A stretch of DNA of 64,000 nucleotides, from contig VXBM01001603.1 of assembly GCA_013400155.1 (NCBI GenBank), forward strand, positions 62,001-126,000, written 5' to 3'. Each line of letters opens with the position of its first letter. The stretch's first letter is position 1. This stretch comes from Helopsaltes ochotensis. Lineage: Eukaryota > Chordata > Aves > Passeriformes > Locustellidae. Below are positions 25,801 through 36,544 of the stretch, one piece after another. The notes beneath the pieces were generated by a model. That model did no database searches. It worked only from the letters and a program-made list of their open reading frames with translations, and had not been told where the DNA came from. The position numbers and the translations under genes are program-made.

Positions 25801-28800
25801 GAGACACTGAGAAGATCTGAAGCCACCACACGGACACTGAAAACTCACTTAGTTGGAGGTGTCACACTTTTACTTAACCAGAGACCCAGACCTCAAATAG
25901 TTGTGCCTGCACTCAAGGAGAGATGATGGAAGTAGATGTGGATTTGGTTAGAAAGAGAAACAGCAACTCCTGCTGAGGGGCAAAAGGAGGAAGATTCAAA
26001 AGCCTGGCCTGTAGCAGGACAGGAAAGGGAAAAGACCAGAATGACAACAGAGGCAAAACTACCTGGTGTCCATCTCTGAATGACACCTTAGGTAGGCAGC
26101 AAGTATTCATCCATCAGCAAGATAAACACACTCCTTCCTCACTGCTCCAGTGTTGGGAAGATAAGGAAGCCCAGCTGCTGGGGTCACCTATAGGGACAAA
26201 GGGATTGACAAAGGGATCATGACAGAGGCAGCCACTCATAAATCTCTGGAGATGGCTCTGACTGAGCATGAATGCGAACTGTCTCCTCAACGAAGATACT
26301 GCAAACCAGCAAGGCAAGCAAACTACAACAGAAGATATCCAGTATCTGAGTGAGTGGTGGTAGAGGTGGACTACACTGACCTGGCCAACAACTAGGCTTC
26401 CAAAAAAAGAAAAAAAATCTCAGAGACATCCAGTGCCCATGGCCCATATGGCAGAGGATTGTACAGAGCTCACATACGCTGGCCCCTGACCATGACAGAC
26501 TCCAGCGGTCAGCTGTGTACATTCTGGCCTGCCACCTGTGGCATTTCTGGGAGAATCCCTCTTCCTCCTCCCCATCAGCCCTACATCTCAGCTGTGGAAA
26601 GACTGTCCCAGCAGGCCTGTCTCCCTCATCACATGTAGAGGAGCTCCTCACTACAGCAACAGGGATGAGTCTGAGAAATCTGTGGTTCACACCTTCCCAT
26701 TGTTCATTTTATTGATAGAGATTAATTTATACACATTTTTGTGGAAGACAGAGACTGTCATTTGTGGTTGGAATGAAGTATCATGACAAGACTTTCTGGT
26801 CACATAAAACAGAGAATTCTGTAAATTTCTTCAACACTTCTTTTAGAAGTGTTTTGCACTTTAGCTTGCCTAAAGTTGCCTACAGTAGGTACTTATGTAT
26901 CCCTAAATTTCTGCAGGAAAGAAAGTAGGTGTATGAATAAAAGTACACCTTTTATTTATGGGCATTAAAAAAAAGTAAGGTAAATACATGAGATTTTGTG
27001 ATCATAGTGCAATCTGTAAAATTAACTAATGAGATTTTTAATGGGGAACCCTGAGCCTAATGTTTCTTAGTGTGCAAACCTTCAATTAAGATCTAAAGGC
27101 CAAAGAAGTTCTCTAACAAGACCTACATGTAATGTAAACTTGCAATGTCAGAGAAGCATAGGCACAAAACATTCAACTTAAAAGGATAATGTGTCCCAAG
27201 GAACATTCCCATATATGCAGGGCTTCCACAATTACTCCATTGTTTGCTGCTGCATTTCACCCACAGATGTCTGGATTTTCATACTCTAATTTCTGTAAAA
27301 GAATAAGTAAATACATATTTGGGTATATATGGCTATGTAGAGCCTATACAACCTCTCTTTCAGACTCAAAGATTTACTTGAATCTGAATGCCATTTTAGC
27401 TGTATTTCTTGTTGATGGTTTGGTCTTGTTTAATGGTTTTGTTTTGGGTTTTTTTGTATGTGTGTTGTTTAAGGTTCACTGAACCCATTATGGAAGGTAG
27501 GCTTCTGCTGTGTATCATAATTTTGTGGCAGGGCTGACTAAAAAGCTCTCTTGTGGATGTGGCATAATGTACTGTTGAAATTTGTGGCTATCCAGTTGTC
27601 TTGGCATGAATTTCAGCAGGGAAAAGGTTACCTGAGAGGATAATATTGTTGCCGGACACATGAAGCTCTCTGTCCAAAGCACCTTGTTTAAGAGGGAAAA
27701 GAGAGAGCAATCTTGTTACTTTACAGTACATTAGAGGAGCATAACAGCAACTCTTTCTTGAGCCAGCTGGAACTTCTGCCTGGTTTTCCTGAAGAGATCC
27801 CATATGCTGTCTTGTCTGCCTGAAACAAAACCAGCAGATCACTCCAAAGTTAGTTACTCAACAGATTTCCCTCTGTTCAGTAGTTTCTCACCAAAGTCAC
27901 CTGTTGTAGTGCATCTATTTTAGATTCAGCCTGTAATATGCTGCTTCTAGGAGTAAGTTGGACTTAATGCATTTATTCGGTGACTTTAATTCCAGAGGCA
28001 GGAAACCCCTCTACATCTGGCAGCTGATCTCGGCAATGTGGAGTTGGTGGATGTGCTGCTGAAGTCAGGCTGCAATCTCAAGACCATGGATAAGGTAAAT
28101 TGCATTCCTCACACATGTAAGGATAATATGATTTTACTTCTTGTTTTATAATCTTCCTTACAGAGGTGCACAAAGCACATGTTGCCAGTAGTGTTTGCTA
28201 AGTTAAGCTAGATGCAAAGGATGTTTTCTTTTAATGTTGCTACGTCTGCAGCTTGCAGAGATCTGAAATGGTTTTGGTGAAGAGCTGTAAAACTCCCAAG
28301 CTCTGTTGTTTGAAGGATAAACACTACTTCCAGAGACCTTTCCTGGAAAAAAAGCTCTAGGTTTGCAGAAGGGAAAATGGCCTGGGGCTGCTTGTACTGT
28401 GCACCTGCAGCCAGGCTCATTGCCAGGAGAGATGCAGCTTCACCAGGTGCAGTGATGGAGTGATGCCCTTTAGCACTCCAGGTCATCTGAGAATCATGGT
28501 GACTTCCCAGATCCATTCAGGTGGATACTTAAACCCTGAGAGGATGTTCTGCCTGGGAAGATGGAGACAAAAATGGCAATGGGTGGAGGAAGTAACAAGG
28601 CAAAGTTGCTGGGGAAGTGCTTTTGCAAGGACTGAGTACCAAACCCAGTATTCACAAATTTTGCTGAACTACTGCAAGATTAAGTGTCCCCTTTTACACT
28701 GTTACCACTTTTCTTGATATTCTGTATGACTGAGTGGATTGATTTGATTTTTATTATGAGCAAAATCTCACCTTTTTGTAACTTGAAAAAGGAACTTTCT

Positions 28801-31800
28801 ACACAAAACTGATGAGAAGTGAAGCTTTATGGATTAGGATTGTCTTGTTTTGCCCTAGCCTGATAGGAAGCCTGGGGCTCTGAGCGTAGGTTGCATGGTT
28901 GGTATGTTTTGGGATGCTGAGGTAAGATGCTGCATTGTAGTTAAGTGTTTCATACTTTTCAAAGGGCTGAAGTTCTCAAAGGGATCAACCCAGAATGAAA
29001 TCTTGCCAACTTTAAACAGCATCTTAGACACTGGGAATTTTTTTCCACCTATTTGTATTCCAAAGGTAGACACAAATAATTACTGATTGCTTATGACCTT
29101 AAGCACCTACAGGGCTTTGGGCAAGGTAGTGCCCTGGTACTACAACAACACTGATAGAGCTCAGGACTTGTTATGAGAATTTGGCTCTGAGCCAGTACAA
29201 GTTCTGGTAAAAGTCACCTTTCTACACTGGTTTTATTTCTTGGAGTAGCTTGTTCCTTGCCTATCTTCTGGATGACCCCTGAGAGCATGCCAGTGCTGGG
29301 AACATCTGCAAGTACAGTGCCCTTAAGAATTGAATTGGTGCTGAGATGCCAAAAATGTCACTGTCCTTGCTGAACAGTAACAGGAAGAAGGGGAGAAGAG
29401 TGTTTTCCTGGCCTCCATGCCCTGGCAGCAGGAGTACTCAGTCTCCAGAGAATGCCATGCATCTGCTCCTGTCAGAGGTTAGGAAATGCAATCTTGGGAG
29501 CTCTTCTTTCATCTCATCTGCAGATAAAACTGTCTGGTTGTGAGTGATAGTGCACAGAGAGCTCCCCATGTGCAAGACTGCGATGCTACATGTACATGCA
29601 CAGGGGTACAGAAGTACTCCCCTTATCCACCACCTCTCTCCCCCTCTGTGAAACACAGAGCACCTCTCCAGAGGTGAGCCCAAGGAGCTCTTGTGGTCTC
29701 TGGGCTCTTCACATATAAAATATGCCTATGCCAGACAGACTTAATGAAATGTATGCTCCTTGGCATCCAATGTGATGCTCTTCTAAAAACAGGTTAATTA
29801 GAATGATCTTATGTGGACTGTTCAGCTCAGCAAGAACCACACAGGACACTCGATGAGGAGAAGGACCCCAAAGAGAGCCTTTTGTTTATTCTTTCTTTCT
29901 TAAGGAGACCTCAGGTCCATGCCAGGGATTGGATGAGAAGGTGAACACCTCTCCTCTCCACTAACCCAGCTGACGGTCAGTCAGTACAATTTGCATCTAA
30001 AGGCATGTGATATTTACTAATCCATTCCCCAAACAAGCCCTATCTTACAGATAACACCAGTGTGAGAATGGCAAAGCACTACCTAAACATTGAGGATTCT
30101 GACTCCATTCTAACAGCTAAGAAACACATCAGAAAGGTTGCAAAAATCAGGGCAACAATCTTGAGCAGAGCCAGGAGCTAGAATTCAAAAGGTGTATCTT
30201 AGGGAACTTTATACTATCTAGAGAGTTAAAATACCTTATCATTTAATTAATGAACCTTCTAGTTATGGGATTGGCTTCTTTTAGATCTAATTTTCAAAAA
30301 TGCTTAGCACTTCTAGCACTTGGCACTGTGAGAACACCCAGAATATTTAAATCCAAGGCAGTTGCACTCAGTGCAGATCTGCTGAAAATAGACAATTGCA
30401 GAGAAATCCCTTTAGAGCCACCCTTTGATGCCCGTGCATCAAAGTGCTGATAGGAGAGATGGGTTCAGGGGGACTCTGAACCTCTGCAAACCTCTGCAGC
30501 TGGAATTACAGCAATGACTTTTAATTACTGCAACTCCTTCTACACCCATGAAGCATCATCCCATAGTTGTGCTCCTTTCAGCTGTAATGAGAAAGTAATT
30601 TTCATTCTGTGAGCCACCTTCTCTTACCATCTCAAACAAGGCACATGTTTGCCCTTTAAGTTGGAGATTTCCAGCCTATCCATCTGAAAAGCCAGCCTAA
30701 CTGTAGCATGGGAATGGACAGTGTTTGAACATGGATGAACATGAACAGTGACTGGAGTGTGGTATGAAGTATGCAGCAGTCTGCAAGAGTGGAGGTTTCT
30801 GAAAGGAGCTGTACCTCACCAGAATTTTTTACTAGGGAGTTGAGTGTGGGAGAAAATTGACCAGCTCTGGGCTGAGGGAATCCAGCTTATGCAGAGCATA
30901 GAACTTTGATTGTAGCTACCCAAAAGCTAAAAGATTGTAGTAAATATCTTTTCCTGAAATAAAAAAAGGGATAGGGCTCTGTAAACAGTTCCTGTGTTTT
31001 CTTCTGTGTCACACTTGCCCAAGATAATGTTCTGATTCACTGCCCCTGCTTTCAGCATGGAAAAACTCCACTAGCCACAGCATCAAGGAGCCATCATGCC
31101 CTCATTGTAGATATGATCATTAAAGCAGAAAGGTATTTTGCTATGAAACAGGTAAGTGGCATCTTTCATTAAACACAAGATACCTAAGGGAAAGCCAGTT
31201 CTAATTTTGAAGTGCCTTTTGGCTGAGGTGACTCCTTCTGGCAGGCAGCAAGGCTGGCCTTGATGAACTAAAGTTGGATTGGGAATGGGAAATTCCCTAG
31301 CCCACCCAGGTTTTATTCCTGACTAGTTGTAAAACTGTAAGCAGATCTTACCATTTTCCTGCCTTGTGCTCAACACATAAATGGATGGAGAGAGATTCTA
31401 AACCAAATCTAAACTCTGCCATCAGCATCATGGCTGGGATAACATGGATCCATGTTGATTCCTGGATCCTTTGGTACAGTAAACTCTGTGGTTGAAAAAC
31501 AACAGAGTGAAGATGTCTGTCCTGCTAGCAAGAGCTCAGCTTCAACAGGAGCTCCCTCTTCTGTTCCTTGTATGCTAATTATAACACTAAATCAATGAGA
31601 TGGAAAAGAACTTTGCAACAAGTGTGAAGGACATGACTTAGGTTGTCTGAATTTCTCACCTTCTCTCCCTTACTTAAATGTACACATAGTTGTTACTTAA
31701 ATGCATAGTGGTGGGCTTCTCTAAAGGGCCACAGGTGACTGCCATATCAGTTTTTGACTTTGTTCTCACTCCTGCTTCTTGCTGAGTTAGCCAAGTGTAT

Positions 31801-32642
31801 AAGCACACTGATCCTGTCCCAGAGCAGGTACAGGAGTTAGCCAGTTTTACCACCCCTCTCCTGCCCCAAGCGGCCAGATCCATGACCCTTAATGTTACAG
31901 GGCTGATAAATCACAGATCTAGATTAATTATTGCAAAAAATGCCTCCACAAACACTGCATTGTGATTTGATTTGCACCAGTTCAGTTGGAATTGTCAGGT
32001 ACATTATTGTTTCTTTTGGCTTAAAGAGGAATTAGAAGTAGCCTGTTGCCACAGAAGACAAGTCTGACAGAAGTAAGCCCATAATGTTCTCTACCTCTTG
32101 GCATTGTTCACTGAATTTTCTGAAGAGAAGAAAAGGTGTTAAGCAGATGCTTTTCTGCAGAAGCACCAGAGATGTTGGGAAATACAAATGTGTTTGTATC
32201 CTATTGCCTGAAGCTGAGAGTGCAGCCTTTGGAACAGCTTAGATCTTACAGCTATGGAATATCATATGATCTCTATCAGGTGGTGTTGTCATACAGGGAG
32301 CTACAGCATTTTGAACCATTATTTTAAGGACTGTCTTTTTGTTACATTCAGCTGACTTATCACTTGTGACAAAGCATTAGTACAAAAGGAAATGTCATGT
32401 AGCTGAGAGGAAGTGCACATGATACTAAAGTGTGTCATCTCTCTGATTGCCCTTTTCTCTATTTATCATTTCTACCCAACCCTTCCCTGTCATTGTCCAG
32501 GCTGGGTTTAACTGGATTTGAGAGCAGCTGTTACTATCCCACCTTGCCATTCCCTCAAAACCCATTTAGCAGCAAAGAGAAGCTGTGCTGCTGTGAAGGG
32601 GTTTTTTTTTTGTCTGTTTGCTTGAGGGTTTTTTTCCTGTGG

Positions 32643-32682
<40 letters not shown>

Positions 32683-35232
32683 TTTTGTTTTTTTTTTTTT
32701 TCCTGTGGTTTTTTTTTTTTTTTTTAAATTAAACATCACAAGAAAGGGAGAGACCCTGAAGCTGACCTATAGAACGTCCTAAATGTTACCTTGCACGTGT
32801 CAGGAAGCATGAAATAAAGTCTGCATCAGATGAATGGAATCAAACTCACATGGCAATGCTTAGTTACTTTACTGTGACTTTTTTTCTCTGTAAGTCTCTC
32901 ATAAGGTTAGGAAACAACCCTGCTGTACTTTTCTGAATTTGGAATGAAGCACTCCATGCCTAGCATTTTAAAAATGTGGCCTACTGCCATTTCCTTTTTT
33001 GCTTAGTATCTGCTTTGTCATCCTCTATCAAATTTGTGAAGAAAATTTTTCCCTTTGAAGATTGATTTGAAACAGAGCTAGTAATAACATAATAAACATA
33101 ATAAAATACAGAAATAGCTGGAGCTTACCTACCTAGGAATGTTCCTGGGCACAGCTCAGCTAGGACTGAATTCACTGATTGACATGGTAACAAGATTAAC
33201 AAGAGTTAACCTCACCACTCCTGTTTCAGGTGAGCCATGCATACAGTAGCAACATCACTTTCAATCTGGAAGGTAAAATCCACGTGGTTTTGGTTTCTAT
33301 CTGATTTTACTTGTGTGTATTGCACACACTCTGCTGAATGGGGGTCCCCATGATAATGGCTGATGGTGCCAGCAAAGGATCTGGAGGTCCCCACGTCAGC
33401 CCAGTGAAGCTGACAGAGCAGAGGCAGGAAGAGGCTGAGCAGTGCTGTGTCCATGTGCCTACCCTCTCCCCAGGGGGAGATTGGTACCTTGAGAAGCAAG
33501 AGAAAAGGGTAAGAACTGTGCCTGAAACCCAGCTGCATTCTAAACGTCACAGACAGACAGAGCAGAGCAGCACAGCCGTGCTGGCACAACAGCGGCTGTT
33601 ACTTTGCTTTTGTGTATCAAGCACCAGAGAAAGTGGCTTATTTTGCAATTAACTCAGTAGTACATAGCAACAGACACTGGAACTCTTTGTTTCAGTTCTG
33701 TTTCTATGAGCCATACACAGTTCCTTTACAAGCACTGAGCAAATCATCTGTCAGCAGATACATCTGTGAGGACACTGCTCACTGAGCAAAGGTTCCCAGC
33801 TCTGTTATAAAATTTATCATCTGCTTGCTTTTTCAGACACATCTAGCTCATAGTGGTAATGGGTCAGACTTCAGCATGTCCTTCAAACAAGATCACAGTA
33901 CACAGACCAAGCAAATCCGTTCCTCCCTTTGGAATCTGGCATACAACCACTTAAAACCCCGTGAATGGAAAAAACTGGCTGTGTTCTGGAAGTTCACAGA
34001 TGAACAGATTAATGCTATTGAAGAACAATGGACAGGTAACAGTATCTGACTGATCACACATAACACATAGGATTAAAAAAACCCCACAAGTCAGTGTTGC
34101 TTTTTAAAGTCTGAGAGTATCACATAGTGAAGGGGTACAAGCCTTGTCCCTGGTTCCTGGGAAGCAATGTTGTAGTAGCACAGGACACTTCTGCTCTCCC
34201 TCTTGGCCTGAAGGAACCTTCCTCTTTGGAGATCAAAACTAGAGGCCATGGGCATTACAGAAGGGTCTTGGGGTCATGCTGCAAGTGAGGACCTGGAGAA
34301 CATCCTGGCACAGAGTGACTTTGCTCACGCTCTGTCTGCACAGCTGCCACGAAACGGGAGTTTCTGGTTTCAGGCCTCTCAAGTGCTGGGAAAACAGTAC
34401 TTCTACAGTACATATTGTACTTGTTACTACCACTGCAGGGTATATTTCCACAGCATGGGGAAAAATGAAAGGAAAAAATAATTTTAAGATGTATTAGGTG
34501 GTTTTTATGTCTTAACAGTAGTGTTAGGATAAAATGAGAATTTTTTTTACATTTTAAAACTTTTTAAAGTTTCAGTCTTCATTTTTTTGGTAAGCAAGAA
34601 AGGTAATAAGAGTAAATAAATAAGTTTAAAACTTCGTGGAACTCTTAAAGTGCAAAGGCACAAAACACTATTGAATATACTGTTTCCAGCATATTGAACT
34701 AATACTTTGCATATTGCATAGGGAAAAAAAGTTACAAGGAACATGGAAACAGAATGTTGCTCATCTGGTTACATGGTACACTGCTGGCTCACCAGAATCC
34801 TGTTAAACATCTATATGAAGATCTGGTGGAAGCAGGACTTCAGCCTTTAGCTGGTAAGCTGACACAAAGCTCATTACAGGGCCCTCTGGGAGACTGCAGT
34901 GCTGTGCCAAGGTCCCTGCTGGTGCTGGGAAAACTGTGGCCAGGGCAGGGATGGAGGACACTTTCTTTTCTGGGACAGCCCCTCCTGAGGGGGGAGGCTG
35001 CTTAAGAAAAAGCATTTATGTCAGACTTAAGGTTTCTAAAGGAAGACATGTGCAAACTTTGCTTCCCTCAACTGTCCTGCACACATGGTTAAATTGTGAC
35101 AGGCCACCCTTCAGTTAGTCTGACCTGGTGCAAAGCAGAGCACACCAATCAAGTGTTTTCTCTTACTTTACAGAGAAGATCAGAGCTTCAATCAGCACTG
35201 GCATGGACTCCAGGAAATGTGTCATCTCATGA
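7690..35232 (+). CDS. ANKDD1B: ANKDD1B, ankyrin repeat and death domain protein 1B (whole spliced CDS)
   Basis: Fifteen coding exons were traced: 7690-7818 (with gap), 11349-11452, 13477-13575, 15186-15284, 15374-15478, 18103-18201, 19732-19830, 21539-21637, 22565-22663, 24183-24281, 27996-28094, 31056-31151, 33837-34035, 34722-34853 and 35174-35232. All phases agree. The predicted protein has about 521 residues: a short N-terminus, about 11 ankyrin repeats (residues ~28-392), a linker, a death domain (~410-505) and the C-terminal tetrapeptide CVIS. Ankyrin hallmarks such as TALHFA, LHLAA and GH are clear. Its molecular role is not known to me; ankyrin plus death domains imply protein-protein scaffolding. 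The position between POLK and POC5 matches human ANKDD1B. Exon 1 is the least certain part. Confidence 0.92.
7765..7809. other. Assembly gap (45 N)
   Basis: Forty-five unknown bases lie inside the CpG island and inside the putative ANKDD1B exon 1. Both flanks carry the same pentamer, ATGAG at 7760-7764 and ATGAG at 7810-7814. Confidence 0.99.
7819..11348 (+). other. ANKDD1B: ANKDD1B intron 1
   Basis: After the CpG island the sequence is AT-rich intronic DNA. I see no exon, RNA gene or identifiable repeat. It contains short T-rich tracts (10125-10150) and a GTTT-rich stretch near 10882-10906. Confidence 0.5.
11349..11452 (+). CDS. ANKDD1B: ANKDD1B exon 2, start of ankyrin region
   Basis: Acceptor TTTTCCCACAG, donor ACT|GTGAGT. 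It takes one base from exon 1 and then encodes LPDEREFQYAAKMNNLDTME... through NINAVDT, a degenerate first ankyrin unit. It ends in phase 0. Confidence 0.88.
11453..13476 (+). other. ANKDD1B: ANKDD1B intron 2
   Basis: No feature recognised beyond the splice sites. Confidence 0.5.
13477..13575 (+). CDS. ANKDD1B: ANKDD1B exon 3, ankyrin repeat
   Basis: 99 nt, phase 0 at both ends, acceptor TTCCAG, donor CAG|GTAAGC. It encodes LKRTALHFAVAGGHVSVVDF and continues to VADQ; the helix-turn-helix hallmarks TALHFA and GH are intact. Confidence 0.92.
13780..14720 (-). mobile_element. CR1 LINE fragment(s), antisense to ANKDD1B
   Basis: The + strand carries phrases typical of inverted CR1: CTCCAGCCCGTCAAGG, CTGGATGGCAGCACACC, a TCCTCCTTTGGACACTCTC tract and CCCCCAGCACTCAAGGTGAGG. 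The order is roughly that of the CR1 3' half read in reverse. It is diverged and has no intact frame. It sits in ANKDD1B intron 3; there may be two adjacent fragments (13780-14200 and 14400-14720). Confidence 0.75.
15186..15284 (+). CDS. ANKDD1B: ANKDD1B exon 4, ankyrin repeat
   Basis: 99 nt, phase 0 at both ends, acceptor TTTGAAG, donor GAG|GTTTGT (weaker than consensus). It encodes HGLTVIHLAAWSGNLDIM... KAGADQKAKNE. The next exon follows after only 89 bp. Confidence 0.92.
15374..15478 (+). CDS. ANKDD1B: ANKDD1B exon 5, ankyrin repeat (105 nt)
   Basis: Acceptor TTTTTCAG, phase 0. It encodes EGMNVLHFAAQSNSIKIV... to NKPDG, two codons longer than the 33-codon module. The donor GGG|GTACAC is poor; the sequence continues correctly into exon 6 (KPDG-KGKKPF), which supports it. 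Confidence 0.87.
15786..16560 (+). mobile_element. ERV LTR (bird ERV type), intron 5 of ANKDD1B
   Basis: It begins TGTCCTAGTTTGAAAGACAG, which I recognise as the start of a frequent passerine LTR, followed by the AATTATTATAATTTAG segment, an ACAACAACAACAAC tract (15961-15976) and a GC-rich middle. Orientation relative to viral transcription is assumed. The end is not well defined. The open frames in the GC-rich part are fortuitous. Confidence 0.65.
16560..17010. repeat. Probable retroelement-derived sequence next to the LTR
   Basis: Mixed-composition sequence continuing from the LTR, containing CCTGTGGAGCCAGCTGG and TTACAAAACCCCACCC motifs reminiscent of another bird LTR terminus. It may be the remaining part of the element at 15786 or a second nested LTR. 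The family cannot be named with confidence. Confidence 0.4.
17010..18102 (+). other. ANKDD1B: Rest of ANKDD1B intron 5
   Basis: AT-rich, with TATA-rich stretches at 17870-18070. No gene-like signal. Confidence 0.5.
18103..18201 (+). CDS. ANKDD1B: ANKDD1B exon 6, ankyrin repeat
   Basis: 99 nt after TGTTTTCTAG, donor GAG|GTAAAT. It encodes KGKKPFLLASEKGHVDMI... TSEKDE; phase 0 at both ends. Confidence 0.92.
19732..19830 (+). CDS. ANKDD1B: ANKDD1B exon 7, ankyrin repeat
   Basis: 99 nt, acceptor ATTTCAAG, donor CAG|GTAAGT. It encodes EGNTALHLAAKNGHSEVVEI... VNQ, a near-consensus ankyrin repeat. Confidence 0.94.
21539..21637 (+). CDS. ANKDD1B: ANKDD1B exon 8, ankyrin repeat
   Basis: 99 nt, acceptor TCTGGTCTAG, donor CAG|GTATGT. 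It encodes NGETPFYLAVEGGHEKCAEL... INVSTQ, with TPFYLA in place of TPLHLA. Confidence 0.92.
21721..21747 (+). repeat. GTTTT pentanucleotide microsatellite
   Basis: TGTTTTGCTTTGTTTTGTTTTGTTTTG: about five GTTTT units with one variant. It sits 80 bp downstream of exon 8. Confidence 0.85.
22565..22663 (+). CDS. ANKDD1B: ANKDD1B exon 9, ankyrin repeat
   Basis: 99 nt, acceptor TTTCTTTCAG, donor GAG|GTGAGT. It encodes ANSSALHVAIENGHLSLVTF... PKPE; phase 0. Confidence 0.92.
24183..24281 (+). CDS. ANKDD1B: ANKDD1B exon 10, ankyrin repeat
   Basis: 99 nt, acceptor TTCCCTCCACAG, donor CAC|GTAAGA. It encodes QKNSALHLAVISNNLPVVKS... INTLNH; the usual GH is NN here. Confidence 0.92.
24864..24938 (+). pseudogene. 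Decayed tRNA-Asn-like sequence (pseudogene or tRNA-derived SINE head)
   Basis: The 5' end GTCTCTGTGG and 3' end CAGGGAC form a full seven-pair acceptor stem with one G-T wobble. An A box-like TGGTGCAATCAGTG and a B box-like GGTTTGAGCCC are at the right places. The whole resembles vertebrate tRNA-Asn(GTT); GTT is kept at 24898-24900. The anticodon stem is broken by a one-base insertion, and many differences are C-to-T or G-to-A, as expected of CpG decay. It lies in ANKDD1B intron 10. Confidence 0.7.
24939..27995 (+). other. ANKDD1B: Rest of ANKDD1B intron 10
   Basis: No exon or identifiable repeat. Long chance frames exist at 26217-26690 on the minus strand but carry no family signature. Confidence 0.45.
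27996..28094 (+). CDS. ANKDD1B: ANKDD1B exon 11, ankyrin repeat
   Basis: 99 nt, acceptor TTAATTCCAG, donor AAG|GTAAAT. It encodes RQETPLHLAADLGNVELVDV... KTMDK with an intact TPLHLAA. Confidence 0.93.
31056..31151 (+). CDS. ANKDD1B: ANKDD1B exon 12, last ankyrin repeat
   Basis: 96 nt, acceptor CTGCTTTCAG, donor CAG|GTAAGT. It encodes HGKTPLATASRSHHALIVDM... FAMKQ; a degenerate capping repeat, one codon short of the module. Confidence 0.9.
32601..32725 (+). repeat. Long poly-T tract with internal duplication
   Basis: Several T runs, the longest 37 T (32644-32680), separated by CCTGTGG islands at 32636 and 32702. The repeated island at a spacing of 66 bp suggests a local tandem duplication. 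It lies in ANKDD1B intron 12. On the minus strand it could be a retroelement poly-A tail, but no element adjoins it. Confidence 0.85.
33837..34035 (+). CDS. ANKDD1B: ANKDD1B exon 13, linker and first half of death domain
   Basis: 199 nt, acceptor GCTTTTTCAG, donor ACAG|GTAACA, ends in phase 1. A polar linker (residues ~393-415) is followed by SLWNLAYNHLKPREWKKLAV... TDEQINAIEEQW. The W-x2-LA pattern and the acidic helix are typical of death domains. Confidence 0.92.
34722..34853 (+). CDS. ANKDD1B: ANKDD1B exon 14, second half of death domain
   Basis: 132 nt after GCATAG. It takes one base from exon 13 to read G-KKSYKEHGNRMLLIWLHG and continues LLAHQNPVKHLYEDLVEAGL. It ends LA-G|GTAAGC in phase 1. 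The later ACAAG site would shift the frame and stop early, so the upstream AG is chosen. Confidence 0.9.
35174..35232 (+). CDS. ANKDD1B: ANKDD1B terminal exon with CaaX-like end
   Basis: Acceptor CTTTACAG. It completes codon E and reads KIRASISTGMDSRKCVIS-stop; TGA at 35230-35232. The last four residues, Cys-Val-Ile-Ser, fit the CaaX prenylation signature, with basic residues RK just before. Confidence 0.9.
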
Positions 35233-36490
35233 GTTCATCAACAAAACATGGCATATATGATGGAATTACATGCCAGATGGAAAGTAGCTTTCAAATATCT
35301 TTTTGGGAACCAAAAATCTATTTTGAAGTTGTACAGCTTTTTCCACTCTAGAAGAATTTGCACTCCTAAAATGGTTACTTTTTCTCAAATGCTTGCTATA
35401 TAGAAATGTAAAAAAATTAAGAGCAAATGGTTGGCTGGTAGTTTATAACTGCTAAGCAAGACTCACCACTTACAATTTCTACACCTGACCTAGCATTGAC
35501 AAAGTATTTCTGTATGGGAAGTGCAAATTAAGTGTTTAATATGAAATGTAAATAAGATGATTTCCACATGAAAAAAATTAAATTTAACAAGTGAAAGTTA
35601 TGCGTATAAATCAATTAACACTTCCAGAAATAAGGTAGCATCTGGCCTCATTTGGAATTCAGGTTTTTATAAATTCTTGCTAGGATTATGACAAATCTTT
35701 CTACTGCAGCGTTTGATTTATGTAGTGAAGAAACACAAAAATGTTATGTGTAAACACCACGTGTGGCTGGCTGTAAAACTTTCTATCATGGCATAACACT
35801 GTATACATATGCCCAAAAGAGCATTCAATATTTAATACTAGCAATTATTTACCTGTTTCTTGTTCATATATCGAATTAATAATACTTGGCAGTGTCTTGC
35901 TGAATATGTTTAAAGGTTTTCTTGTTACTGATTATACTTAATATCTGAAAAATTATGTAAATGCCTATCTTTGTGATGTTCTTTGTAACACAGCTAGTTT
36001 TATCACGTAATGAAGGAATTGAATTGCCTTTTCTGTTTGCATATAGCTAGCATTATTTTGTGCTGAATCCTACTGTTTGTATTAAGAAGGTGATCTGTAT
36101 CTTAGCTTGAAGTCTTATTCCAAACTGCCCTCTTAAACTTAAACTTCTTAAACTTCTTTGACTCAGCTACAGAGTATCCCAGGAATACTAAGAAAAGAAC
36201 AGAACAGTCAATCCTAAGGTTTCCAAATTAGGGATCTAAAGTACAGATGGCTTGGAACCCTACAGTATTCATCAAGTTCTGCAACATTAGCTTGAAAAAT
36301 GAATATATTTAAGAATTTTATGGACTGGGTACCCCACCTAGCCTGAATTGGACCCTGGGTGTGGAGGATCCCATCCTGCTGTTTTCCATTTAAACATACT
36401 GCTGTAGGACATAATTAAGGTGCATGTCAACTACACTTAATTGCATAAGCAAATGGAAGCATTTAGAATAAAAAATAAATTTCATTTTCT
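35233..36490 (+). other. ANKDD1B: ANKDD1B 3' UTR
   Basis: AT-rich, no coding signal. Canonical AATAAA hexamers lie at 36467-36472 and 36474-36479; a weaker ATTAAA lies near 35577. The distal pair is the better candidate 3' end. Confidence 0.5.
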
Positions 36491-36544
36491 CTTGAACATA
36501 GATGTTAGTATCATTGGGATTAAACAAAATGATTCAGACAAAAA

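Larger units (their letters stand above)
28095..33836 (+). other. ANKDD1B: ANKDD1B introns 11 and 12
   Basis: Apart from exon 12 and the poly-T tract at 32601-32725 I see no gene, RNA or clear interspersed repeat. Confidence 0.45.

Noticed and set aside
26217..26690. 157-codon minus-strand frame in ANKDD1B intron 10
   Set aside because: Composition and residue content look random, with no domain or splice context.
33212..33652. Overlapping 125- and 104-codon frames upstream of ANKDD1B exon 13
   Set aside because: They overlap on opposite strands and carry no family signature. They are intronic by the exon structure of ANKDD1B.
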